From Drechslerella dactyloides (taxonomy: Eukaryota > Ascomycota > Orbiliomycetes > Orbiliales > Orbiliaceae), in the NCBI GenBank assembly GCA_020064725.1, contig JAGTWJ010000008.1, forward strand, positions 1,054,001 to 1,118,000: a stretch of DNA of 64,000 nucleotides, read 5' to 3'. A program made the position numbers and the translations under genes. Below are positions 34,732-46,570 of the stretch, piece after piece (positions within the stretch are counted from its first letter, which is position 1; each line of letters begins with the position of its first letter). The notes under the pieces are model-generated. The model searched no databases. It was not told where the DNA came from and saw only the letters and a list, made by a program, of their open reading frames with translations.

Positions 34732-36495
34732 ATGTCGGACGACGTTGAGAAGAACGACGTTGCGTATCGCGCAAGCGAGACAGGCGTCAAGCCTGATCGA
34801 AGCGAGGTCGCGAAGAACGAGGCTGCAAACATCTACCAAGATGCGGAACACTTCGAGAAATACGGTTACGTCTCTCGTGGGTGAGTGCAATCCTAGCGGC
34901 ATCAAAGTCGCAAGTACAATTAGCAACAGATACTTTGAACACTGATCGCTGACATCTTACCTTCTCGCAGTCTGAAATCCCGTCACATCCAGTTCATCGC
35001 CCTTGGTGGCACTATCGGTACAGGTCTCTTCTTGGGAGTCGGCAAGGCTCTTAAGACAGCGGGACCGCTTTCTATCCTCTTGGGCTACTCTTTCACTGGT
35101 ATCGCTATCTTCGCCATGATGCAATGTCTCGGTGAAATGGTTACCTGGCTGCCTCTTCCCGGTGCTATCCCACAACTCGCTGAACGTTATGTCGATGAAG
35201 CTCTCGGTTTCGCCGTCGGATGGAATCAATGGTACAACTCCGCTATCACCCTTTGTGTCGAAATATCAGCTGCGGCGGTCGTCATAGGCTATTGGGATCA
35301 CAATGACAACCACACCGGTATATATGTCGCCGTCATCATTGTTCTCATCTTCCTCCTAAATATCTATGCTGTCTCCGTGTACGGTGAAGCAGAGTTTTGG
35401 TTCGCAAGTATAAAGATCATCACCATTGTCGGCTTGATCATACTTGCGTTCATCCTCGATGTTGGCGGTGGCCCCGACCATCACCGATATGGCTTCCAAT
35501 ACTGGAGAAATCCAGGTGCCATGAAGGAATACATCGGCGTTGGCGGTACTGGTCGCTTCCTCGGCTTGTTCAGCACCCTCATCAACGCTGCCTTCTCGTA
35601 TGGTGGTGTCGAGATGGTCGCTGTCGCTGCTGGTGAGGCCGAAAACCCTCGCAAGAACATTCCAAAGGCCGTTCAGCGTGTCTTCTGGCGTATCCTCTTC
35701 TTCTATGTCCTCGGAACATTGGCCATCGGTGTCCTTGTCCCATACAATGACCAAAACCTTCTCGATGCTCAGGAAAGCAATGCCCCCGGTGCTGCTCAGT
35801 CTCCGTGGGTTATTGCCATCGACCGTGCCGGAATCAAAGGTCTGCCGCATATCATCAACGCTGTCATCTTGACATCTGCCTCGTCCTCTGGTAATGCCTT
35901 CTTGTATACCGGATCCCGATACTTGTTCGCTATGGCCCAGATCGGACAGGCTCCTCGCTTCCTCCTCAAGTGCACCAAGCGCGGTGTCCCAATTTACTGC
36001 GTCATCATCACTGCCTCCGTCTCCCTCCTCACCTTCATGACTGTCTCGACCGGTAGCGGCAACGTCTTCAATTGGTTCTCGAACATCGTGACCATCGCGA
36101 ATTTGTTCACCTGGTGCGTTATTTGCGTTGCGTCGATTAGATTCACCAAGGCCCTCCAGGTGCAGGGTATCAGCAGAGACACCCTCCCGTTCAGGACATG
36201 GGGTCAGCCCTACACCGCCTGGGCTGGTCTCGTCTTCTTTTCCATTATCATCATCTTCAATGGCTTCGCTGTCTTCACAACCGGCAACTGGAAGGTCCAA
36301 GACTTTGTCACCGCCTATATCGGTATCCCGATCTTCTTCACTCTATACTTCTTCTGGAAGCTGGTGAAGCGTACCAAGTGGCGGACCGCCACCGAAGTCG
36401 ATCTGCAGACCGGGAAGGCTGCTATTGATGCCGAGTACTGGCCCGAGCAGATACCGAAGAACGTCTGGCAGAAGATATGGTACTGGATTGCCTAG
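34732..36495 (+). CDS. Amino-acid permease (APC superfamily, fungal YAT type)
   Basis: Exons 34732-34880 and 34971-36495 give 557 residues. The first exon encodes a hydrophilic cytoplasmic N-terminus of about 50 residues. The second opens with SRHIQFIALGGTIGTGLF, the N-terminal signature of fungal amino-acid permeases. Further family marks are GEMVTWLPLPGAIPQLAERY, GFAVGWNQWYN, YGGVEMVAVAAGEAENPRKN and SSGNAFLYTGSRYLFAMAQ. About twelve hydrophobic segments can be counted. These proteins import amino acids with protons across the plasma membrane. The substrate cannot be told from sequence alone; members include general, proline and dicarboxylic amino-acid permeases. The intron sits just before the first transmembrane segment. 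The coding sequence is GC-richer than its surroundings, as in a well-expressed gene. Confidence 0.95.
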
Positions 36496-38739
36496 AGCAT
36501 TGTATGTTTTCTCTTGTTTTACCGGTTCCTTGGCTTTAGGGTCGGCCTTTTTGTCGCACTATTTTCAAGAGGAGAGATGTTTTTGATACCCTCCTCGATA
36601 TTTCTATGTTACTTAGCTTAGCTTCATGAATTATAATGTATGAATCACCATCAGGCGTTTCGCTATTCTTCTCACGTGGGGTTCGACCTACCCGTAATCA
36701 CCCTCTTCTTCGTTGATATCACATGTGTCTCGTCTCAAATTTGGTGTTACCAGGATGACGCGCGTTGCCCTGGCCTGGAGCATCTTCCTGAAAGGAACCA
36801 TCATGTACCTAGCGAGAATTGACGCTTCTGATGAATAACTTGGGTGTCCCTTGAAGACTGTCGATCGAGATGTAACTGATTAGACTTTGGCGAGAGCGTC
36901 GATGCCTATTGTACGTAACACAAACCGGACGAGAGTCGACTCCATCAGACACCGATTATAACCAGCGACATTGACCATAATTATAACATCAACATCGTAA
37001 GATGTTGAGGCAAAATGCAGCCAAGACGGAGTGTTGTGTCTCCGAGAATATGCGTGAAGGATCTATAGAGGACCTAAACGGTACTAGTGCCTCTTGATAT
37101 ATGCTTGGCGTCCAGCACGTCTATGAAATTCCAAGCTTCATATCAGCGTGAGTTTGGCGTGATAGAAGGGGGAGTACCTACTGGCATTATCATGTATCCT
37201 AGCCTGTAGTGGTGAGTGAGATGGCTACCGCGTGCTACTAGTACGCTCCAGTGGTTCAAGTGCTACCATGGTAATCTCGAGGCGAAGTCGTATACCAAGG
37301 CGGTAAGTTGGGTTGACAAAATCGAGCGTTTTAGCTAGCTTAGATGATGCGAGGTTAAAACAATAAAAATTGGAACAAGAAGTCGTTCCTGCTTTGGTAG
37401 AGAGCCAGAGGTACGTTACGCATGGCGCAACTTTATATTTATATGTGGGACGCCCCGACCCCGGATAATTAGAAGACAGGAAAATATCTTGGACGAAAGA
37501 CAAGCTTTTAAGTCAAGCCCGAGTTGGATCGAGATCGCGTTCGCAGCGATTGCCAATACCTGCATGTAAATTATCGTCATTGCCTCATAACGTTAAGCGC
37601 ACGCTGTCAAAGCGTCACCAACCCGAAAACCTCTGAAAATACGTACCAAGTATATAATATGCTTAGGAACTCCTCGAGCGAGCCGCAGACAGGCACCAAT
37701 AAGAGGGCTCTTGGCAAAAACGTGCTTTGCGAGCTTTGTGCCGTTGCGACAGGAATTGAAATGTTGTTGGTGCCTTGGTCGGGCCGCGGCAGCCTTGAGC
37801 TAGGAGATCTAATGAGTATCGAAACTTGTCGATTCGAGTAAATTGGACAGCGCTCATATAGCTCCCATAGATCACATCAAATCTTGGGACCGTCCCGAAT
37901 TTAAGGCTTCCCTCATACGCGTGAGTCAGAAGCCCTCATATTCGGATTTTTATCTCTCGTCTTATATGCTCTTGCAATTTTTTGCGGCACTTCAGGGTTG
38001 AGGTATATGGGACCCACTTAGCTGAAGGGGCACTGAGGGGTTACGTAAATATCCAATCATTAACCGGGTCTATGAGTGTCGCGGCCGAGCCGGAGCCGGA
38101 CCCTCAATTCATACCGTTAAGTATATAGCCGGCGCAACTGACGCCTCGAGCCCGACAGCTACCAAAATAAGTATTCGTAATCACAGGAGTTGATTCTACA
38201 TCGGTCACAGCTGACAGCTGCACGAAGACTTACATAGGCGTGAAAAGGTGGACAGAAGACCTCTTAACTTGGTTCAAATACCTAGATGTATCGAAATATC
38301 AAATATCAGTATCGATCTCGTCACACCCCTGTAGCCAAGACTACGTTGCGGGTGAAATTCATCTGCTAATACTTGATATATACAACGATATGCCAAAGTG
38401 GAGTGTACCCATCTGATTCATAATTTCAAGGATACCGGCACCCAGCCGCTATCAGCTCAAGCAGCGGAAGGCGGCTCAGCAAGCAGCCGGCCCGGCAGAA
38501 GTCGGCTTAGCGAGCGGCCCGGGCACTCTAACTGATATAATATATAGCGGGGCTTTATGTCAGTGTATATATGTATACTAACTCGTCATACGTAGATGCC
38601 AATATCAAACCGGCTGCATGCTTGCCGAGCTAGCTAACAATTTGAAAGTTGATAGATCTTGACGCACGTGTCCAGTGTGCTTCACAGGCAACTATGACGT
38701 TTTGCAAAAACTCGATATTCCGAAGCATCGGCTCAATTT
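36496..38739. other. Convergent intergenic region
   Basis: About 2.2 kb between the permease and the Cys-rich protein. Frames are short and unsupported. A GC-rich patch at 38471-38525 contains two imperfect direct copies of a CGGCTYAGCRAGC-type sequence about 30 bp apart. Nothing else is recognised. Confidence 0.5.
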
Positions 38740-39739
38740 TCAGCTCTGAATGCCACCCATAGGAGGTTCCGCATGCTTTCCTCGAGCAGCACTCCTTCGG
38801 ACCACCAGCTGCCAAACAACAACCCCTAGAACAACGAGTAAAATAACGCCAACCACGCCAACAACAATACCGACAATTGCACCAGTGGATAACCCGTTCG
38901 ATTTTGCGCCCCCTTTTCAAGAAGGAAGGGTTAGCCTTTCATAGTTGAGACGACGGATAAGGCATGTATCGAGGATCTAGAATAACGTACCTACCCCAGT
39001 CACTGTTACCGTAGGAGCTGTTCCTGTGCTGATTCTATCCAATCCTGAAGCAGCCGATGGATCTGAGGTCGTCGTAGCATCTCCTCGGCTGGTCTGTGTA
39101 GATGTTCCTAGAACCTCAAAATCAGCGTTGGGCTCTCCTGAGTTTCTGTCTCAATGCTCGCGCTTGAGATACCTATCCTACTGGTCAAGCCAGACGGTCT
39201 TGGAGTTGACGTCGAGTCTCCCCTAAGCCCCTGCTCCTTTACATTCAATGCGGAATCCCCAACCTCTAGCTCTGTGCCGCGGGGAACGCATTTGCCGTAT
39301 CCCTTATAGAGGTCGGTTGCGTAACCGACAAGATCGGGAGTGCAGCAAAACTGGTGGTTTTCGCCTTGAATGTAGAGATTCCAGGTATCGGTGGCGCAGA
39401 CATTGGCGGCTTCAAGCTCTTCGCGGCATTCCTTTTCTGCGCGTTAATGATGTGTGTGAGCAATGTATACAAATAGAGGCGGCCCGTGGCTCTAGAATGA
39501 GGAGACTAACCAGTGGCACAGCATGCTGTGACGAAGCCGTAGCTAGTGAACTCCCATTTATGACAGACCTGCCCAGTAGGGCAACAGGCGTGAGGGCTAC
39601 CGCTGTATTCAACAGTCGGGCCGCAATCCAGCGTCCCGGTTGGACAGGTACGATTGACAAAAAGAGCATAACCGCCGATAAACTGGGCGGTGACGGTTGT
39701 CGCCCTTAAAGCGAGGAGTAGAGGTAGCATGAGATACAT
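38740..39739 (-). CDS. Cys-rich secreted-topology protein with C-terminal transmembrane helix
   Basis: Exons 39739-39511, 39436-39182, 39137-38991 and 38912-38740 give 267 residues in consistent phase. A signal peptide (LMLPLLLALRATTVTA) leads into an outer domain with at least twelve cysteines, including CPTGTLDCGPTVEYSG, HACCPTGQVCHKWEF, VTACCATG, VCATDTWNLY, FCCTPDLVG and GKCVPRGTE. A Ser/Thr-rich linker follows (TSRGDATTTSDPSAASG), then one transmembrane helix (GAIVGIVVGVVGVILLVVLGVVVW) and a short basic cytoplasmic tail. This is the common layout of fungal surface proteins of the wall-stress-sensor type, but the Cys domain is not a WSC domain and I recognise no named family. One intron is only 44 bp; without it the frame meets a stop before the Ser/Thr linker. 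Confidence 0.75.
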
Positions 39740-41232
39740 ATCTGTAAATGCAACGACCTAAGAGTCGGTGCTCCAGGCCATCCAGCTATATATTCATTCG
39801 GCGAGAAAGTAAAAAGGGTAACGAAGACGAACGCTGATAATCATATCGATCAGGTTCCAAGTCAAGGAAAGAAAGAGGTTTCTGCGCGACCGCGTCGTTA
39901 ATGAAATTAATATATCGCTAATTGTTGGAAGATACCGTATCCTTCTCATACAGATGCGGCTGAATCCATGAATGTGCGGCGTTTCAAGCGATCTACCCGC
40001 TGCGCTGTTGGTGGGATCAAATACCAAGACCGAAGGAAAAGGGCTTGGCTGCATCAGGCGGAACATTCCGTTCAGAAGTATCACGCACGTTCGCTGTTTC
40101 TATGCACCGCGTCTGTTTTGTATTCGCACTCGCTTAGTGACAAAGAAGGGGGAAGAAGAATGGCCTCTCATTGTGCACATGTGGTCTGGGGGAGTTTGGG
40201 GGTTATCTTAGGTAGCACCACAGCTTGACTTGCCACTACGCTGGCGCCAGAGACGTTGGATCCATGGAACAAACGCCAGAGCTAGAGAGGATGCCGGTAT
40301 CTAGTGTGCATATCGGTTATGGCTTGTCGATTTGGACACCAATAGAACCAATTTTCTGTGACTGATATTGAATCAAAGTAGAGGACTTTTGTAATAATAG
40401 GCACCAATGTCAACATGATTAAGGATCAAAATGTCACCAGGCGCTGCGTTTCTACCTATGGGTATAGAACCAAATTTGCAAAATTTGATGCCTAAATTAT
40501 TGCTTAATTCCTAGGTACATTACGGTGCAAAACGTGTCTACGCGCGCATTGCAAGAATGGACAAGTAAATAAATGAACTGGACGGCTGGTACATCTCGAT
40601 GAGAACGTAGACATGCGGACGCTGGTAACCGTATTTAAACAGTTATGTATATCGTAATAAGCTAGTAAGTCCCGAAGATAGAAGGTGCTACGATAGTATG
40701 TTCTTTGCTAAATAGAGTAGAAATCATTATTGCTTTGAAGTTGTTGACTACAGTCCCTTTAATTTCAGGAGAAGAAATATCCGTGGACTGTGGATTGACG
40801 TAGATGTGTTGACATGTTGGGACGTACAATCGATTTTCTCTAACGCGGCCTCGAAACTATTTCCTGATTTCAATGCTACTTGTAGGTACATACAAGAGCA
40901 GCGTGCCAAGACTCATTACATAACGTGAAGTCGCGTAGTCATGACCCGTAGCTCTAGCAGTTGCTAGATAATTGTTGTACCAAGACCAAGTGTAGCTAAA
41001 AATTGTGCTGTAGAATCGTTCAAATCATAAACATTACATAATATATATTAGATTCTAGAGGATCCCAAGTGCGGCTGATATATACATTCGAATTCTATAC
41101 CGAATTGGTTTTTGAAGGAGTGTCTCAGTTGGATCTATGGACTTCAAAGTCTCGTGCTTCTCGAGATTATGCATTGTCCGTCCACGTTCCGGATAGTGTT
41201 ACACAGGCTGTAACCAGTTTCAGCTTCAATGG
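39740..41232. other. Intergenic region
   Basis: About 1.5 kb, AT-rich, between the start of the Cys-rich protein and the 3' end of the rhamnosidase gene. Short frames only; no gene seen. Confidence 0.5.
39787..39792 (-). promoter_or_regulatory. Possible TATA box of the Cys-rich membrane protein gene
   Basis: A TATATA element about 50 bp upstream of the start codon, in an otherwise plain upstream region. The short distance makes it uncertain. Confidence 0.35.
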
Positions 41233-44200
41233 TCACTGCCTTTGGCTGGGCTTGCTGTGACCTTGCTCCCCTTCACCTGCTTCCAAAAGCTTCCACTCCT
41301 TCTCCTTAAGCTTTGTCTGCACACTCCATTTTCCAGCACCAACCTTCTTCACCGTCCTCCCCACGACTCTTATCTCCCCTTCAGAGTTTCCTGGTACTGC
41401 CACCTCAATCGACATGGTCTTCGTTACCTGATCATAGCTCCACTTGCATCCCACCACACCCTTCGGGCTCTTGAACTCCATATTGGAACTCGTGATCCCG
41501 TGCTCCACGCTCGGGATAGGATCGAAGATGAACTTCCAGGCCCCCGTAAACCCACCCTTAGAATCACGGCCCATATCGATCGTGATACCACCGACGTTCT
41601 CATAGATCCAGCGACCTACAGCTCCGAGTGCATAGTGGTTTAAGCTCGTCATCCAATCGGCGTTAGACGTCCCATCCGGCCTGATCGAATCCCAACGTTC
41701 CCAGATGCTAGTTGCACCCATGGTGATCGGATACAACCACGAAGGGAAGTCCCGTCGCCCCAGTAGTAGCTTATAAGCCAGAGCCACGGATCCTAGCTTA
41801 TCTTCTAGAGTTGCCTTTGACGATGGGAGTGTTCTAGGGTGCGAGACTGCATGTAGTATCGAGGCTCCCCCGACCAATCCCGTAGTAGGATGATAATTCT
41901 GGGCCCGTACAAGGTAGTGCAGGCGGGCGATCGCCGGTTTTATATACTCCTCTGGTAGTATATTATACTCCAGAGCCATTGAGTAGGCCGTTTGTGTATC
42001 TTGGTTTATTATCTTTGGGGGTTCACCGCTGGTACTATTTCCAGGAGGCATAAACCATTTGGATCGCCATGCAGCTTTTACCTTGGCTGCCTTTGACGAC
42101 CACTCTTTGGCATCTTCGGGCAGCTGTAGTGCAGTTGCGACTCCAGCCAAAACATCCGTGATGCGGCAGAGCCAGCTGTCAGCCACGAAAGTTGTGTCCG
42201 TGCCAAGCTGAGCTGGCTGATCGGGAGGAGATGAGGGATTGAGCCAGTCGCCATACTGAGCAACATCTTGCCACAGGCCGGCGAACTCGCCGCCGGGGAT
42301 TTTTGGGATGCCGTTGGTGTGGTAGTCTACCATCGAAGGATAGAGATCTCTCAGAAGATTGGTGTCGCCGTATGCTTGATACAACGTCCAAGGCAAGGTA
42401 ACGAGGACATCTGACCACACCGCCCTCGCAGAATGAGATCTCGTGATATTTTTGAAGACATTGGGGGAACTGTACAGCTCTTGTTAGTTATTTGAAAGCC
42501 GTTGTGCAGAGCAAATGCGAGCAAGAAAGGGCTCTGATACTGAAGAAAGTGTACTTGCGGGGCACGTAGACTGTAACTTGAGTGGGTTGAGAAACTTACA
42601 TGATAGGAGCGCTGTGGCGACCGCCAATTTTCATACTGTCCTTTACACCAGAGAGATATGAATCCAAGAATGTCTGGCAATCAAAGATATAGACCGCAGT
42701 CGGTGAAAAGACCTGTTCCGAAGTTAGTCGGCATGTTTATATTGCAAGTGTAAAGGAACCAGTCCTTCATGGACTTTCTTACGTTGATATCGCCCGTCCT
42801 ATTTCATATATTAGCATGACTGTTGGTGTATGCTTATGCGCATCGGTAAATGTTCATATGGACAGCCTCGACACTTACCAGCCTAATCTCTCGTCACGCT
42901 GCGGGCAATCCGTGGGCACTGCAAAAAAGTTTGCCCTCGCACTCCACTCGATATTTTCCGCCAGTCGATTCAATTCCTTGTTAGTGCTCTGAAACCCAGA
43001 CAACACTCTTGGAAGATTGCTTCCATATACTTTGGCTTCCAGCTCTAGGCCCTCGATCCAGGGGTGGACCTGTACGTAGCGGAACCCATGGAAAGTAAAG
43101 TCCGGTTCCCATTCTTCGATGTTAGATCCATTGGCTCCCGATCCGCGAAAGGTATAGCTGTCAGTGCACTTTGCATCTCGCAAGATGCTTGTATTTGGAG
43201 TTCCATCTGGTTTCAGAACTTCGACATGGACAAGAGTGATCTTTGTCCCGGCAGGAGCTGTGCCTCTCAGTCGCAGTCTGCCGGCGATATTCTGACCGAA
43301 ATCCACAATTGTCTTGCCGTCTGGTGATTTGAGGTATGTTTTAACCGGTAGCTTTTGAGTGCACTGAATAGGAGGCGCGATGGGTGCTTGGAGTTTCTGG
43401 GACGAGCCGGCAGCGAAAGCATACGGTATCACCTTGACAGACTGCCAGCCATTGTCGCTTTGGTCTTTTTCGTCGACGGTGTTGAAATCGACACGAGCAT
43501 CGTAGTGCTCGCCGTCGTATATACCGGAGTCTACAATGGGAGTGGACCGGGTACACTTCCATCCAGTCTCATTGGTTGGGCCTGTCCAGAACGTTTTTCG
43601 AGTCTTGCCGCCCTCCGATCCATAGGTATCAAATATCGCCATAAAGCCAGTTTCGTTTCCGAAAAAACCTCGGACAGCAACCAAGTCTTTTACGGTGGGT
43701 CCCATGCGACCTCGATACCATCCGTCTGCGACATGGACAACTACATCGTTTTCGCCACGTTGAAGAAGATCGGTTACGTCGTACGTCTGGTATAAGACAC
43801 GTTCCTTGTACTCTGTCCATTGAGGTTCCATGATCGAGTCACCAACTTGCTTCCCGTTGATAACTATCTTGTATATTCCGAAGGCAGTGGCATGGATCCG
43901 GGCAGCCCAAGGCTTCGACTTGAAATTATACGTGTTTTTGAGAAGAGTGACTGGTTTTGATATTTCCCAGTTTTCCAGGTCCCACGGCGTCGTGATCATC
44001 TTCACTACAGGCACCTTTTTTCGCCAGGCGTCGATACCACCAACTATTCCAGCCTCAAAATTTAACTTCGACGGAGCAGTAATTGCGTCGGAGCTATATC
44101 CGCCGCCGATAATCTTCTCTTTGAGTGATTCGCTAGATGCTTCCGAAGCCACCAGACTGTCCCCTTCTGGAGTTCCAAAATCCCAATGGTCGCTGGGGGA

Positions 44201-44533
44201 ACCACATTCTGCCAGCAAGGCCTCCACCGAAAGCTCATACTTATAGCTGGATCGGATTGGTGGGAAAGCTTTTGGCCATGGAATATTTTCCGTACGATGA
44301 GTTTTCGGACCAACGACCGTATATGAATCCGCTGACGAACTCGCGTTCACGCCTCCGGAAAGGGGCCAATTCCGAAGTCTTAGGATGTAGGTTTGCTGGC
44401 ACCAAGACTGTTGCTGCCGGGTGGATGGAATCGAATAGGCCCATGAAATCGCAGGCGTGGGGATATCGACGCCTAGCAGATTTGAGGTCTGTGCAAGGCG
44501 GAGATTCGCAATCTCGAGGGGTGGTCCTGACAT
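41233..44533 (-). CDS. Alpha-L-rhamnosidase, GH78, probably intracellular
   Basis: Exons 44533-42879, 42798-42783 (16 nt), 42712-42600 and 42469-41233 give 1006 residues. There is no signal peptide (start MSGPPLEIANLRLAQTSN), so the enzyme is probably cytosolic. The N-terminal beta-domains contain WAARIHATAFGIYKIVING and VVVHVADGWYRGRMG, as in the bacterial-type rhamnosidase N domain. A PDFTFHGFRYVQV stretch precedes the (alpha/alpha)6 catalytic domain. The GH78 hallmark PTDCPQRDERLGWTGDIN spans the first three exons, and its acidic residues contribute to substrate binding. Later motifs are WSDVLVTLPWTLYQAYGD, GLWQDVAQYGDWLNP and SNADWMTSLNHYALGAVG. GH78 enzymes release terminal alpha-L-rhamnose from flavonoid glycosides, saponins or rhamnogalacturonan fragments; a cytosolic one would act on imported oligosaccharides. 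A TATA box lies about 100 bp upstream. Confidence 0.95.
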
Positions 44534-45535
44534 TTTTGTCGGATTTTAGCTGGGAGTCAGCTTTACCCCACAAGCTGGTGATTAGAGATGATATTGATAC
44601 CAGTTCTGCCCTCTGCTCGGTCTTTTCATCCTCATTTTATAAATCGAATGGATCATGCTCCGCCATGCATGCATGGGTGGGCATGCGCATATGCCGATAT
44701 GTAGGTGCGTCCGCGTGCAAGCCTAATATCACAAGGGTGGAATAGGCAACCTCAAGAAGGCTCTCAGGTTTGCGACGAGAGTTCGCGAACCCGCGGTTAA
44801 GTCTAAGCTTTCAAGTGACTTGATATGTTGAAATTCCTTTTAATCCTTACTGAAATCCATTGTAGGCAGGAGGTATATTGCTAGTGTCTAGAACTGGCCC
44901 GCGAGACAAGCCTAGAAGGGTCGCAAAACCATCGGGTCGGGACGGGGAGGCAGGTACAACGGCCCGTGCGGATTCCTTTCTCAGACCCCGCTCCATCTGT
45001 CATTCCGATACCAATCAGCTCAGCATTTCGAGAATAGGGGTTCGACCTGAGTGTCGAGCCTGAACAGGTTGCCGCCGAGGAAGCTCCTTCCACTTCAGCG
45101 TCGTGTCATGCCAACTTTTGAACACGGCTTCCTGATCGGATGCCGGGAGACACCGAATCAACGGTAACCGCCGCTCACCTTGCTATTTGTTGCGGAACAA
45201 TTCGTCCTGGTGATGCCGGTCAAGAGACAAACGACTGGTTCCCGAGTTCCGTTTCCGCGTTTTCTTTAGGTTGAGAGAAGTTGTATTTTGGCAGCCGACT
45301 AGGTTGTCAAGCGTTTTCGCTTCCGTAGGGCTCCTTACCAAGAATTACCAAGGATTTAACATGCATACGCGCATGCACACAGCCCTACCTGGTGCAACTC
45401 CTCCATTTGTGATTTTACAACTCAGATATCCCTTCATGGTATGATATCCCGAGATCTCGAATTAAAGGTAATATATACAGTATTGATATTAGAAACTGGA
45501 AGAAATCTGCCACATCTGGACAAACTCCCCAAACG
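44534..45535. other. Intergenic region
   Basis: About 1 kb. The left end is the GH78 promoter, the right end the 3' flank of the peroxiredoxin-like gene. No other feature is seen. Confidence 0.5.
44635..44641 (-). promoter_or_regulatory. TATA box of the GH78 gene
   Basis: The minus strand reads TATAAAA about 102 bp upstream of the GH78 start codon. Confidence 0.5.
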
Positions 45536-46570
45536 TTATTTGCATCCACATGATGCACCTTCCGCCAACGGTGGCTCAAGGGCACCATGCCTATCCATTG
45601 TACCGGCTCTTATTATTCCCTTCCCCACCAATGTATCCCCTTCTTCGTCCCGCCTGAACTTCACCACATCCCATATCTCTTCAGCACTCATGTGACCCGC
45701 TGTATCTGGCATCCGGTGTCCCCATTCTACCCTGCCGTTCCGCACAACCCACTCACCACCAACTTGGCTCATATCTCCAGCTTCCCAGAAAGCGCCGCCG
45801 TGCATTGTGCTCCGAGCCACGTACTTAAAAGCCTTTAGTCCCATCTCGATGACGCCGGTGCGAACGTACGCCGGCTTCTTAGCTGGGCCCCGCCATGTCC
45901 GACCCATGCCGAGAGTTTTGTATATCGCACGTGAGTGATCGGTATATATGGTGAATGGTGTATTTAGGTCGGCTGCATATTGCTTTATCATCCGATGGCC
46001 TCCACAGCCAATTATTATCAGACGGGTCTTGTGGGCTTTGAGGTGTTCGGGGGTAAGTAACGGTGACAGGGATTCGACATAGTTTTGACACAGGCCGCAG
46101 AGAAAGTGACGGACTGCAGTAGGTCGTGGATGGTAGTATCAGCATGAAAGTCGTGGATGCAAAGAATGCAATTGGTTGGCGAAGGACTCACTAAATATAA
46201 CAAGGACGGTGTCGATCTCGTTGTCCGGTTGCACTAAAGACTCAAAGGTATGTGTTTTTCCGTCTGCATCTTGGATGGGCAGCTTCAACGCTAAATCCCA
46301 CTCGGGCTGTGAGGGTAACTGGGATGGTGAGGGAGGAAGTCCATTCGAGGAACTTTGTGGTAGAGGCTTGGTGAAGGCTGGGCGCGATTGGCGCTTCGAT
46401 GTTGAATTAATGGCCATGTCGTCTGGTCTGGCGGTCGACCTTGTAACAACGCGATAAAATGTGAGCCGTAGCGTTAAATTGACCGCAAAGCCGACTAATT
46501 CGAGAGTCCAATTAAGCGTCATCCAGAAGAGCGAACGAGGGTCTGGGAAGGATTCGAAGGGAAAGTACAT
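45536..46570 (-). CDS. Peroxiredoxin-like (AhpC/TSA, PRXL2-type) protein
   Basis: Exons 46570-46192 and 46113-45536 give 318 residues. The thioredoxin-fold part starts with DTVLVIF and continues after the intron with IRHFLCGLCQNYVESLSPLL, which holds a CGLC redox motif. HLKAHKTRLIIIGCG and TIYTDHSRAIYKTLGM follow, as in the AhpC/TSA_2 (PRXL2/FAM213-like) family. Such proteins are thought to reduce peroxides or lipid substrates through the active-site cysteine. The C-terminus ends in Gly-Cys-Lys. The first 50 or so residues include a hydrophobic stretch (WTLELVGFAVNLTLRL) that could anchor the protein; an alternative start at the ATG at 46417 would remove it. The intron falls just before the catalytic cysteine, and its phase is exact. 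Confidence 0.85.

Noticed and set aside
35356..36300. 314-codon minus-strand frame
   Set aside because: Exact antisense of the amino-acid permease; its Asp/Glu-rich translation comes from the hydrophobic codons on the coding strand.
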